Positions 27,469 through 36,571 of a stretch of DNA of 64,000 nt are shown here, piece after piece. Origin of the DNA: Corynebacterium sputi DSM 45148 (lineage in GTDB: Bacteria > Actinomycetota > Actinomycetes > Mycobacteriales > Mycobacteriaceae). The notes below the pieces were generated by a model that made no database searches, was not told the origin of the DNA, and saw only the letters and a program-made list of their open reading frames with translations. The stretch covers positions 62,001 to 126,000 of the forward strand of contig NZ_ATYV01000010.1 of assembly GCF_000427865.1 (NCBI RefSeq). Direction: 5' to 3'. Position 1 is the stretch's first letter. The number at the start of each line of letters is the position of its first letter. A program made the translations under genes and the position numbers.

Positions 27469-30400
27469 ATGGGGAAGAGTTCTGTCGCGCCGGAGATCAT
27501 GCCGGGGGAGATCACACCGCAACCACCGCCGGAGGCGCCCGAACCGGAGAAAATACCGCTGGTCAGGGCGCTTCTGCCGGTGGTGATGCTGGTTGCGGTT
27601 GTGGGCATGGTCGGAGTTATGGTCGTCTCCGGCGCCGCGCGGAATCCGATGACTTTTATTTTCCCGATCATGATGGTGGTGTCCACCTTGGCAATGCTGT
27701 CGGGAGGTGGGGCGAAGAAGTCCTCGGACCTGGGAAAATCCCGCCGCGAGTACGCTCGCCACCTCACTGAGATCCGCTCCTCCATCGCGGATTCGGTTCG
27801 CGCCCAGCACCGCAGGCTCCGCCACATTCACCCAGATCCAGCGGACTTGTGGCCGCTGGAGGCAACCAACCGCCTCTGGGAAAGATCGCTTGACGACGCC
27901 AACTTCGCTGCAATCCGTGTCGGCCTCGGCGTCCAATCCCCAGCCACGCCTGTAGTGGCTCCAGAGATTGCCTCCCCGGACACGCTCGATCCCGTCAGTG
28001 CCGTGGCGCTGAGAAGAGTGATCCGCTCCTCGCGGACGGTGCCAGAGCTCCCGGTCGCAGTGCGGCTCAGTGATTTTCCGGTGCTGGCCATCGGTGGAGA
28101 TCCGGCAGATTCGCGGGCTCTGGTCAGGGCGATGATGGCGCAGTTGATCGTGTTGCATTCCCCTGATGACGTGCGAATATGCTCCGAATCGCCGCACTGG
28201 GAGTGGCTGAAATGGGTGGCGCATCACGGCCCTGGAGACGCCACCCTGACCGTCGAGATTGTTGATGGAGGACAACCAACAGGAGAGGGGACATGTGTCA
28301 TCGCGGTCGGTGACATCTCTGCTGAATTGTGGGACCGCGCAGTGAATAGCGGACTCGCACTCGCTGTCCGGACGGGCAGGATCGTGGCCACTACTACATC
28401 CGGGGATGAAGATTTCGCATCTGCGGATGGGTTGTCGGTGGAGGGTGCGGAGGTGGTGGCTCGGCGCGTCGGGAAGCATCGCGGGAGCGTGCGGGAGGAG
28501 AAGGGCGACGACCGAGACGCGGTGCTGGTGGAGCTGGGCCTGGAGCCTCCTCCGTTGCACGTGGACCCGCCGGTGCGGCGGGGCAGAGACCGGTTGCGGG
28601 TTCCTGTGGGATCGCGTGACGACGGCTCCGTGGTCCACCTCGACATCAAAGAATCCGCCGAAGGCGGCGTGGGACCGCATGGACTTTGCATTGGCGCGAC
28701 GGGCAGCGGAAAGAGCGAATTGTTGCGCAGTGTGGTGTTGGCGATGGCGGTGACGCATCCGCCTGAGCAATTGAACTTTGTGCTCGTGGATTTCAAGGGT
28801 GGAGCGACATTTCTTGGGCTGGAAGAGATGCCGCATGTTTCCGCGGTGATTACCAACCTGTCCGATGAATTGGTGCTCGTCGACCGCATGCATGACGCAC
28901 TTTCCGGTGAGATGACTCGGCGTCAAGAAGCGCTCCGTGCGGCTGGGGCATACAAGAATGTGAGCGATTACGAGGAAGCCCGGCGCGCCGGGCGCCACGA
29001 TCTGGAACCGCTGCCGGCGCTGGTGATCGTGGTGGATGAGTTCTCTGAACTGTTGGCGGCGCGTCCGGAGTTTGCGGAGTTGTTCGTGGCGATCGGGCGA
29101 TTGGGGCGCAGTTTGCACGTGCATCTATTGCTTGCGTCGCAGCGTCTGGAAGAGGGGCGGCTGCGAGGTTTGGACAGTCATTTGTCATATCGCATTGGCC
29201 TTAAGACGTTCTCCGCCGCCGAATCCCGTGCGGTGCTGGGCGTTCCGGATGCGCATCTGCTGCCGTCCATTCCTGGGCTGGGGTACCTGAAAAGCGATGC
29301 GGGTGCGGCGACGAAGTTCCGTGCGGCGTATGTGTCCGGGCAGGTGGAGCAAGTCCGCGCTGTCGCGATGGGAGGGACGGACCGGGCGAGGGTCGTGGAA
29401 TTTACCGCGGCTGGCGTGCCTGAGGTACCAGTGTCGGTGACAACGGAGGGGACCGGCAGGACGCTGCTATCGACGACGGTCACCGCGATGAACCACATTC
29501 CGCACAGTGCACACCGGGTGTGGCTGCCGCCGCTGCCGGATGCGCTTGTACTGGAGACCTTGACGCCGGGGGCCAGGCTGACCGCTGCTGTCGGCATCGT
29601 CGACGACCCGCTGAAACAGCGCCAGAGCTCCCACGTGGTTGACCTGTCTGGTGCTGGTGGGCACCTTGCTGTGGTGGGTGCGCCGAGGTCGGGGAAGTCT
29701 ACGACGCTGCGGACCCTGGTTCTGGCATTGGCCCGGTCCACTCCGTCGGCGTCGCTGCAGTTCTTCATCATCGATTACGGTGCTGCTGCGCTGGTGGACC
29801 TAGCTCGCCTGCCACATGTGCGGTCGGTGGCCCACCGTGGTGATACCGCGCGGATCACCCGAACTATCGCTGAGGTGTCCATCGCAGTCGATGACCGCGA
29901 ACGCGCGTACCTAGACAACGGATGGCACTCCGTGGAGGAGGCGCGGTACGCAGGGGAGGCTGACCTGGTCCTTGTCATCGATGGTTTTCCTGCGTTGCGC
30001 ACCGACCACCCGGATCTCGCTGATCGCGTGCAACGTGTCATTTCAGACGGGCTCGCGGTGGGCGTGCATGTGGTGTTGTCCGCGCATCGCTGGACCGAAC
30101 TGAGGCCCGCGGTCCGCGACCTCATGGGCTCACGGATCGAACTTCGACAGGCCGAAGCCATCGACTCGGTGTACGACCGGAAGGCAGCCAAACTTGTTCC
30201 GGAGTCGCCAGGTCGGGGACTGGTTGCTGGTGGGCGGGCGCTGCTGGTGGCTGATTCCACTCCGGCGGATGTTGATCGGATCGCCGCACACTCGCGCACG
30301 CGTGGCGACAAGGACGCGGAACCGCTCAGGCTCCTGCCGGAGAACATCGATGCCACTCTCCATCCCGGCGCGATTGCACTCGATGAGGAGCGGCTCGCTC

Positions 30401-31050
30401 CGGTATTTTTCCGTCCGGACAAGGATCGGCATCTTGTGATCGTCGGTGCGTCTGGGTCGGGGCGTACGAATGCGGTGACCCTTGTCGTCGACACGCTATT
30501 GGACAGCCACCCGACGATGAAATTCCTGATCATCGACTATCGCCGCAGTCTGCTTGGGCACGTACCGTCGCAGCGGCTGGCGGGGTACGCAGGATCGTCC
30601 ACCGTTGCTGGACCGCTGGTAAAAGAGCTTGCCGACGCCCTCCGCGCACGCCTCCCCGGCCCAGACATCACCGCGGAACAATTGTCCGCGCGTGATTGGT
30701 GGGAGGGCCCGGAAGTCACTGTTGTTGTCGATGACCAAGACCTCGTCGGCGGAATTTCGGGGAACCCGCTGGCGCCGCTGGCAGAGCTGATTCCGCATGC
30801 GGTGGATATTGGGTTGAGAGTGATCGTCGGGAGGCGAATCAGCGGAACCATCCGCGCGCTGCACGAACCGTTTCTCGCCGCGGTGCGCGACTCAGGCGCT
30901 GCGGCAATGGTGCTGTCAGGGACGCGTGACGACGGCCCCCTATTCGGTATCACCCCCACCAACCAGGCACCTGGCCGGGGCCATTGGGTGGAGCACGGCG
31001 GCACCCCAAGGGTCGTCCAGATGCTGGAGGTGAACCGTGCTGCTAAATGA
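27469..31050 (+). CDS. eccC: Type VII secretion ATPase EccC (ESX-4)
   Basis: 1193 residues from ATG 27469 with CAGGGGGAA before it. Two membrane helices (about residues 35-58 and 61-82) are followed by three FtsK/SpoIIIE-type ATPase domains with P-loops GATGSGKS (409-416), GAPRSGKS (737-744) and GASGSGRT (993-1000). Domain 1 has Walker B LVIVVDEFSELL. The third P-loop carries Arg in place of the usual Lys, consistent with a degenerate domain. EccC is the motor that recognises WXG100 substrates and pumps them out. It is a single-chain form, as in ESX-4, not split into EccCa and EccCb. Confidence 0.96.
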   Translation: MGKSSVAPEIMPGEITPQPPPEAPEPEKIPLVRALLPVVMLVAVVGMVGVMVVSGAARNPMTFIFPIMMVVSTLAMLSGGGAKKSSDLGKSRREYARHLTEIRSSIADSVRAQHRRLRHIHPDPADLWPLEATNRLWERSLDDANFAAIRVGLGVQSPATPVVAPEIASPDTLDPVSAVALRRVIRSSRTVPELPVAVRLSDFPVLAIGGDPADSRALVRAMMAQLIVLHSPDDVRICSESPHWEWLKWVAHHGPGDATLTVEIVDGGQPTGEGTCVIAVGDISAELWDRAVNSGLALAVRTGRIVATTTSGDEDFASADGLSVEGAEVVARRVGKHRGSVREEKGDDRDAVLVELGLEPPPLHVDPPVRRGRDRLRVPVGSRDDGSVVHLDIKESAEGGVGPHGLCIGATGSGKSELLRSVVLAMAVTHPPEQLNFVLVDFKGGATFLGLEEMPHVSAVITNLSDELVLVDRMHDALSGEMTRRQEALRAAGAYKNVSDYEEARRAGRHDLEPLPALVIVVDEFSELLAARPEFAELFVAIGRLGRSLHVHLLLASQRLEEGRLRGLDSHLSYRIGLKTFSAAESRAVLGVPDAHLLPSIPGLGYLKSDAGAATKFRAAYVSGQVEQVRAVAMGGTDRARVVEFTAAGVPEVPVSVTTEGTGRTLLSTTVTAMNHIPHSAHRVWLPPLPDALVLETLTPGARLTAAVGIVDDPLKQRQSSHVVDLSGAGGHLAVVGAPRSGKSTTLRTLVLALARSTPSASLQFFIIDYGAAALVDLARLPHVRSVAHRGDTARITRTIAEVSIAVDDRERAYLDNGWHSVEEARYAGEADLVLVIDGFPALRTDHPDLADRVQRVISDGLAVGVHVVLSAHRWTELRPAVRDLMGSRIELRQAEAIDSVYDRKAAKLVPESPGRGLVAGGRALLVADSTPADVDRIAAHSRTRGDKDAEPLRLLPENIDATLHPGAIALDEERLAPVFFRPDKDRHLVIVGASGSGRTNAVTLVVDTLLDSHPTMKFLIIDYRRSLLGHVPSQRLAGYAGSSTVAGPLVKELADALRARLPGPDITAEQLSARDWWEGPEVTVVVDDQDLVGGISGNPLAPLAELIPHAVDIGLRVIVGRRISGTIRALHEPFLAAVRDSGAAAMVLSGTRDDGPLFGITPTNQAPGRGHWVEHGGTPRVVQMLEVNRAAK

Positions 31051-32146
31051 CAGGATCGTGAACCTGTGGGGCTCGACCGCAGGAGACGAGGTCCACGGGG
31101 ACCCCGAGCTCGTGATCGTCCCGTCCTACTGGGGTAACCACAGATTCGACCTCTTGGGCCGGCCCGCGGTGAGCGTGTCCGAGGCGCTCTTGGAACTTGG
31201 AGAGCCAGCGCGTTCCGTGAGCTTCCTCGTTGAAGTAGAGGCTGGCCGTGTCTGTATATCCAGGTTGGACTTCGCCGAACGCACCGTCGCTGGAACCCTG
31301 CTGCACCATGACGGGAGGCCCTCTGACGTTGTCCTTGGATACCTCGAGGAGACCGGGGACGACCCAGATGACTGCGAGTTCATCGTCGCAGCCGGGCTCA
31401 AGGACCCAATGATTGCCGACCTATGGCGGCGAGGGCTTCTCGCCTATCCAGTTCCGGTGCACCTGCTAGGTAAGGGAATGTCCGGGGCTGCGCCGGTGAT
31501 GGAGCAGATCGCTGAACCTGTCGAAGATGCTCTTGGTATTGACGCGATCCGCGCCCGGATGCGCGGCGCCGAGCCCGAACCACGAAGCCGGACCAGCGCA
31601 CTGACCGCGGCGGCAGCAGTAGCAGTTCTCGCTGCGGTTGGCGCCGTGACCTGGCAGATTAGCCAGCGAGCCGGGCAGGAGGAGGAACCGGTGGTTGTCG
31701 CTGAAGAGAAGACAGTCATCCCTGAAAGCCCTGGACCGGAGCTGACAGAACGTGCTGGCGAAGGCTTCGCGCTCACAATGCCGTCAACCTGGGATGTCGT
31801 GCCAGAGGCTGTCGAAGGGATGCTTGTCCTTCACGACGGAGGAACGATGAGAGTCCTGGCAACAGTCGGGGAGCGAGTACAGGGTCTCAACCTAGAAGCC
31901 GTCCAAGTGGGACTGACCGAGATCGCCGAGACCAACCCGGAGATCGGATATATCAGGACCGAGCAGCACGACGGTGACGGATTCATAGTTCACGAAGAGC
32001 GGCCGGAAGACGGTTCGGTGGTGATCTGGCACCACCGCATGGAGAACGACAGACAACTGAGCGTGGGCTGCCAATACCGCGGTCCGATCGTGCCGCAGGT
32101 CCGACCCCAGTGCACTGAGGCAGTCGTCTCAATGAGGCTGACGTAA
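31037..32146 (+). CDS. Type VII secretion-associated protein, Rv3446c-like
   Basis: 369 residues from GTG 31037, overlapping the end of eccC by 14 bp. The N-terminal half is cytosolic and lacks catalytic motifs. One membrane helix (ALTAAAAVAVLAAVGAVTWQ, about residues 192-211) leads to an extracytoplasmic domain with two cysteines near the end (GCQYRG, PQCTEAV). Layout and position between eccC and the two WXG100 genes match the Rv3446c family of ESX-4 loci. Its role in secretion is not known. Confidence 0.8.
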   Translation: MLLNDRIVNLWGSTAGDEVHGDPELVIVPSYWGNHRFDLLGRPAVSVSEALLELGEPARSVSFLVEVEAGRVCISRLDFAERTVAGTLLHHDGRPSDVVLGYLEETGDDPDDCEFIVAAGLKDPMIADLWRRGLLAYPVPVHLLGKGMSGAAPVMEQIAEPVEDALGIDAIRARMRGAEPEPRSRTSALTAAAAVAVLAAVGAVTWQISQRAGQEEEPVVVAEEKTVIPESPGPELTERAGEGFALTMPSTWDVVPEAVEGMLVLHDGGTMRVLATVGERVQGLNLEAVQVGLTEIAETNPEIGYIRTEQHDGDGFIVHEERPEDGSVVIWHHRMENDRQLSVGCQYRGPIVPQVRPQCTEAVVSMRLT

Positions 32147-32151
32147 TTTCT

Positions 32152-32184
32152 GGGAACCAGAAGGGGTGTTGGTTACGTCTAACT
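32152..32184 (+). promoter_or_regulatory. ECF-sigma-type promoter of the WXG100 pair
   Basis: GGGAACC at 32152-32158, 17 bases, then CGTCTAACTAG from 32176. This is the classic ECF -35/-10 pair (GGAAC and CGTC). In M. tuberculosis the ECF factor SigM activates the homologous esxU-esxT genes from such a promoter. A near twin is at 44410-44443. Confidence 0.75.
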
Positions 32185-32237
32185 AGGTGCAAGGGCAGGA
32201 AAGCTTTTGCACCATCACATGACATGAAGGGGGAATG

Positions 32238-32567
32238 ATGGCCGAGTCATTGTTCACTACCGAATCCAGCACGATGATGACCACCGCCGGTCAGGTCGAC
32301 GGCGTCAATGCGGAAGTCCAGGGGGAGCTGACCCGCCTGCGGGGAACGGTCGACGGCATGGCCGGCCAGTGGCAGGGTCAGGCGAAGATGGCCTTTGACG
32401 AGTTGGTCACCCGATGGGATGCCGCCGCGCATTCGCTGTCCGGTGCGTTGACGGACATTTCTGAGACGATCCGCGGCAACTCCCGCGCGTTCGACGGCGC
32501 CGAGGACACCGGCGCAGCAGCCTTCAACCAGGTCGCAGCCGGTGGAGCCGGTCTGCTGAATCTGTAG
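32238..32567 (+). CDS. esxU: WXG100 protein, EsxU-like
   Basis: 109 residues from ATG 32238 (AAGGGGG at 32227-32233 favours it over ATG 32235). The WQG turn (AGQWQGQAKMAFDEL) is the WXG motif, flanked by two amphipathic helices, giving the four-helix heterodimer fold of Esx proteins. It is expected to pair with the next gene product and to be secreted by the ESX-4 machinery. The order (Rv3446c-like, esxU, esxT, rplM) matches mycobacteria. Confidence 0.88.
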   Translation: MAESLFTTESSTMMTTAGQVDGVNAEVQGELTRLRGTVDGMAGQWQGQAKMAFDELVTRWDAAAHSLSGALTDISETIRGNSRAFDGAEDTGAAAFNQVAAGGAGLLNL

Positions 32568-32588
32568 AACAACCAGGGGGACAACACA

Positions 32589-32879
32589 ATGACCGACGTA
32601 ATCCGCTATCAGTTCGGTGGCATCGCCGCCGGCGTAGACGACATCCGCAGCACTTCGATTCGAATCACCGGACTGCTGGACGACCTCAAGGCCCGTATCC
32701 AGCCGATGACCGCAGTGTGGGAAGGCGAGTCCTCGGCCGCCTACCAGGACGCGCAACTGCGCTGGGACAACGCCGCAGCCGAACTCAACATGATCCTGGA
32801 AGCAATCGCTCGTACCGCAGGTGATGGCAACGACCGCATGGCAGAGATCAACCGCCAGGCCGCAGCTTCCTGGTCCTGA
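32589..32879 (+). CDS. esxT: WXG100 protein, EsxT-like
   Basis: 96 residues with the WEG turn (MTAVWEGESSAAYQDA) between two helices. GGGGGAC precedes the ATG. It lies 21 bp after esxU and should form its heterodimer partner. The C-terminal helix carries RQAAASW rather than a clear YxxxD/E export signal; in Esx pairs that signal may be on one partner only. Confidence 0.88.
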   Translation: MTDVIRYQFGGIAAGVDDIRSTSIRITGLLDDLKARIQPMTAVWEGESSAAYQDAQLRWDNAAAELNMILEAIARTAGDGNDRMAEINRQAAASWS

Positions 32880-32884
32880 CTAAC

Positions 32885-32926
32885 CGGCGCCTTCCCCGGG
32901 AATCCGTTTCCTCGGGAGGGCGCTTT
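32885..32926 (+). terminator. Terminator after the esx genes
   Basis: An imperfect hairpin: GCGCCTTCCCCG pairs with CGGGAGGGCGC with one bulge, followed by TTTCG. It separates the ECF-controlled esx genes from the housekeeping rplM promoter. Confidence 0.6.
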
Positions 32927-32947
32927 CGTATGCCTAGAGGCGGGATT

Positions 32948-32975
32948 TTGCCTGGTGGCGTTCCGTCTGTAGACT
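32948..32975 (+). promoter_or_regulatory. Candidate housekeeping promoter of rplM-rpsI
   Basis: TTGCCT (32948-32953), a 16-base spacer and TAGACT (32970-32975), about 120 bases upstream of rplM. The leader contains GC-rich inverted sequences (around 33036-33070). Confidence 0.5.
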
Positions 32976-33097
32976 GAACAACTTGTGTGCGCGTGCTCCC
33001 TCGGAGCATGCACGTCTTCCTCGGGTCTCCACCGGCCGCCGGGGCGGAATGGCGCGCGCGCCGGCCGGCAGTTGCTTTCAAAACCGAAGGAGTCACT

Positions 33098-33541
33098 ATG
33101 GCTACTTTCCACCCCAAGGACGGTGACATCGAGCGCAAGTGGTACGTCATTGACGCCGCTGACGTGCGCCTCGGCCGTCTCGCCACCCATGCCGCCGGCC
33201 TGCTGCGCGGCAAGGGCAAGGCGTACTTCGCTCCTAATGTTGACTGTGGCGACCACGTCGTCATCATCAACGCCGACAAGGTTGACATCTCCTCCAACAA
33301 GCGTGACCGCGAGATGCGCTACCGCCACTCGGGCTTCCCGGGTGGACTGAAGTCCATGACCCTCGGCCGTTCGCTCGAGGTCAACCCGCAGCGTGTGCTC
33401 GAAGAGTCCATTCGCGGAATGATGCCGCACAACAAGTTGAGTGACGCTTCCTTCAAGAAGCTGCACGTGTTCGCTGGCGCTGAGCACCCGTACGCCGGTC
33501 AGCAGCCCGAGAACTACGAGATCAAGGTGGTTTCCCAGTGA
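33098..33541 (+). CDS. rplM: 50S ribosomal protein L13
   Basis: 147 residues from ATG 33098, with GAAGGAG at 33086-33092; the longer frame from 32987 is leader sequence. [25 protein letters not shown] is the L13 signature and GMMPHNKL lies in the C-terminal half. It overlaps rpsI by 4 bp (GTGA), giving the conserved rplM-rpsI pair. Confidence 0.97.
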   Translation: MATFHPKDGDIERKWYVIDAADVRLGRLATHAAGLLRGKGKAYFAPNVDCGDHVVIINADKVDISSNKRDREMRYRHSGFPGGLKSMTLGRSLEVNPQRVLEESIRGMMPHNKLSDASFKKLHVFAGAEHPYAGQQPENYEIKVVSQ

Positions 33542-34092
33542 CGAACGAAAACGTCGAGAACCAGGTTGAGGCCACCGAGGCCACGATCGAGGACGTCGAA
33601 GCAGTTGCCGCCGCCGCCGTCGAGGACTTCACCTCCACCATCGGTGACGCCCTGGTCGAAGAGTCCGCTGAAGAAGAGACCGTCGCTGTCGAGCCGGCCA
33701 CCCTGGATCACCCGATCCAGACCGTCGGTCGTCGTAAGCGCGCCGTCGCCCGCGTCGTTCTGACCGCCGGCACCGGCGAGATCTCCTGCAACGGTCGCGA
33801 CATCGAGGATTACTTCCCGAACAAGCTGCACCAGCAGGAGATCAAGGATCCCCTGGTTCTGCTCGAGCGTGACGGTCAGTTCGACGTCCGCGCCCGTATC
33901 CACGGTGGCGGAGCTTCCGGACAGGCCGGCGCCCTGCGTCTGGCTATCGCCCGTGCTCTGAACGAGTTCAACCCGGAGGAGCGCGCAGCACTCAAGAAGG
34001 CTGGCTTCCTCACCCGCGACGCTCGTGCCGTCGAGCGCAAGAAGGCTGGTCTGCACAAGGCCCGTCGCGCCCCGCAGTACTCCAAGCGTTGA
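33538..34092 (+). CDS. rpsI: 30S ribosomal protein S9
   Basis: 184 residues from GTG 33538. About 60 acidic, Glu/Ala/Val-rich residues precede the conserved S9 domain ([36 protein letters not shown]). Acidic N-terminal extensions of S9 are common in actinobacteria. The C-terminal SKR reaches the P-site tRNA. Confidence 0.96.
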   Translation: MTNENVENQVEATEATIEDVEAVAAAAVEDFTSTIGDALVEESAEEETVAVEPATLDHPIQTVGRRKRAVARVVLTAGTGEISCNGRDIEDYFPNKLHQQEIKDPLVLLERDGQFDVRARIHGGGASGQAGALRLAIARALNEFNPEERAALKKAGFLTRDARAVERKKAGLHKARRAPQYSKR

Positions 34093-34145
34093 TCGGACGC
34101 AGCGCTTGCGCTGCATCTGCTCTTCTACGCTGTGGCGTCGAGGCG

Positions 34146-34188
34146 AACCACCCCGTACCGGTTTCTCCGGTGCGGGGTGGTTTTTTCT
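34146..34188 (+). terminator. Strong intrinsic terminator after rpsI
   Basis: A 16-bp stem with one G-T wobble (34146-34161 with 34167-34182) and a run of six T. Confidence 0.92.
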
Positions 34189-34552
34189 TGTCCAGCCACA
34201 AAAGGCGTTGGGTCTGCTGGCTCAGGGAGCGTAATCAGCCGGAACCATCGCTGCCCTCTGAGCGTGCGCCGAACCCCCTATATCCGTTGCAGATCCGAGT
34301 TCGCTGTGCAACAACTACAGGGTCTTCGGGCTACGTAGACAGGGGGTTGTTCAGCGAGCGCCACCGGCCCCGATTCAGTGGGTGTTGTAGGACCTGAGCC
34401 CCGGCGATTTCTGTCTCTGAACCCAAAAGATGGGGGCGCTGACCAGCGTCGTTCACCCGATTGTGGACCAGTTCATCGCGATTCGCGGAAGTAATATCTC
34501 TCTGTTGCACTACTTCCGCGGACATGTGATCGCCAGCGGAACCGGGACAGAT
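34189..34552. other. Intergenic region before the acyltransferase pseudogene
   Basis: There is no supported gene. A perfect 10-bp inverted repeat, CGCGGAAGTA and TACTTCCGCG (34484-34493 and 34511-34520), is separated by 17 bases and could be an operator or weak hairpin. The region probably carries the promoter of the downstream gene. Confidence 0.4.
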
Positions 34553-36472
34553 ATGGGGAACGCGATGGCGGAGACAGCGCTAATGACTGCGAAGAAGCCC
34601 GTGCGTAAGCGCGGCGGTGTCCGTCGTGCACCGGCGTTAGATGGCCTGCGCGGTTTCGCCGTGTTGGCGGTGGTGATCTATCACTTCTTCGGGGATGTCA
34701 TGCCCGGTGGTTACCTCGGCGTCGACGTGTTCTTCGTGCTGTCTGGGTTCCTGATTACATCACTGCTGATCAGGGAAAAGGTCACCACCGGCCGGGTCGA
34801 TCTCAAGGACTTCTGGCTTCGCAGGTTCCGCAGGATCGTGCCGGCGGCACTGGTCGTTCTCGTTGTAGGCACCGCTGCCGCATCGTTAGTCGGAGGTGAT
34901 CCCGCGGTCGGCCTTGGCCTCCAGTTCCTGGGCACGTTGCTGTTTGCGAACAACTGGTTCCAGATCGCCGATTCTCAGTCATACTTCGCTGACTCTGGTG
35001 TGCAGATCTTCGCTCACTATTGGTCGCTGTCGGTAGAAGAGCAGTTCTATGTCGTCTGGCCGTTGCTTTTCGTCGTCTTGCTGGCGGTTCTTGCTCGACG
35101 CGGATACACAAACGGCTCTGGTCGGGCAAGGGCATCGGTGTCTTTCGGGCTAGCGGCCCTGTCGTTCTATTGGATGCTGGTGAACTTCGACGAGAACCTC
35201 GACCCGACTCGGGTGTACTACGGCACTGACACGCACGCCTTTGGATTGCTGATTGGAGCAGGACTCGCGTTTGTCCTGACTACGGCATCGAATTCTGCGG
35301 ACACTGACAGCTGGCCAGCTGACTGAGGGCCTCTCAAGAGCAGGGTGTCGATGACACTCGTCGGCGTGGCCGCCTTCTTCGGCTTATTGTTCTTAGTCTT
35401 CACGATGGGCGACACCGCACCGGTGACCTACCGAGGCGGACTGCTCGCCGCATCGATTCTCACTGCGATCGTGCTCCTTGTGTGCATTCGAGGGGATAAC
35501 GCTCTCGCGAGGCTCTTCGACACCCGCCCGATGCGCTGGCTCGGCGAGCGCTCATTCAGCCTGTACCTGTGGCATTGGCCCGTCGTCGTTATTTTCGTGG
35601 AACTCCTCGGCCGCACGGAACTGCCAGACACAGTGATGATCTCCGGGGTCATCGCGGTGGTGATCTCGTTGCCGTTGTCGTCGTGGTCCTACAAGTGGAT
35701 CGAGACGCCAATCCGCCGCAAGGGATACAAGGAGATCTTCAGTGACCTTGCGGGGCCACAGGCCCCGGCACTGCGTCGCTTTACGACGTTTACCCTTCCC
35801 CTCACCCTCCTCATCATCTGCTCATGGGGAATTGTCACTGGACCACAAGAAACTGAGCTGCAGCGCCAACTCAACGCGATCGAGGCGGAGCAGGCAGCAG
35901 AGCAGGCTGACTCACTGGACAATCTGGGCCGGGAGTTGCCGACATGAGACCAAATCACCGTGATTGGCGATTCGGTAACGATGATGGCTCAGGAAGCTTT
36001 GGCCGAGCGGTTCCCTGGTGTCTACACCGATGGGGAGGTGAACCGGCACTACATCGCGGCCGAGCAGATAATCGTCTCGATGGAGACGGCGGGCACGCTT
36101 GATCCGTTTGTCGTGCTGGGCTTTGGCACCAATGGTCCAGCCGCCGGATATGGGGACCCGACGCTCTTAGACCGACTCATCGAGCAGATCGGCGACGATC
36201 GGGTGATTATCCTGGTCAACCCATGGGGCGATGAGATGCACATCCCCGATGCGGTCGAGGAGGTTAGGGATGCCGCGAAGACATACGACAATGTCTACGT
36301 CGCCGACTGGTGTGGCACCGCGGCAGCGAATTCGTGGGCGTTGTACCCGGATGGGGTGCATCCAACGCCGGATGGAGCCTCCACCTATGTCGATGCGATC
36401 GAGGCGGCCCTGCAGCAGTGGGTGGACGGCGACAAGGAGATTCCGGCGACACGGGTGTGTATCCGTCCTTAG
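34553..36472 (+). pseudogene. OafA-type acyltransferase with SGNH domain, interrupted by two in-frame TGA codons
   Basis: One reading frame covers the whole gene but is cut by TGA at 35324-35326 and at 35945-35947; there is no frameshift. Part 1 has the acyltransferase-3 signatures ALDGLRGFAVLAVVIYHFF, LGVDVFFVLSGFLI, LRRFRRIVPA and YWSLSVEEQFYVVWPL. Part 2 continues the membrane domain (MRWLGERSFSLYLWHWP). Part 3 is an SGNH hydrolase domain with GDSV and DGVHPT blocks. Such proteins O-acylate cell-surface glycans. The start is uncertain (ATG 34553 or 34565). An intact relative lies at 49225-51207. Inactivation looks recent because motifs and codon use are preserved; readthrough or sequencing errors are alternatives. 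Confidence 0.8.
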
Positions 36473-36571
36473 AGTTCCCCGTGATCTATAGCGCTCGATC
36501 TGTTTTCCGGGCGGTCTAGTGGCACAATGAGCCGTTGACCCTCTTCCTCAACCCAGGAGATACAGCCGAAC

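Noticed and set aside
27319..29124. Long minus-strand open frame opposite eccC
   Set aside because: His/Arg-rich shadow of the GC-rich eccC and eccD coding sequence with no recognisable domain or ribosome-binding site.
34553..36472. Selenocysteine or recoded TGA in the acyltransferase
   Set aside because: TGA is used as a normal stop by many genes here, neither TGA is at a Cys-like catalytic position, and no selenocysteine-insertion hairpin was recognised. Nonsense mutation is simpler.
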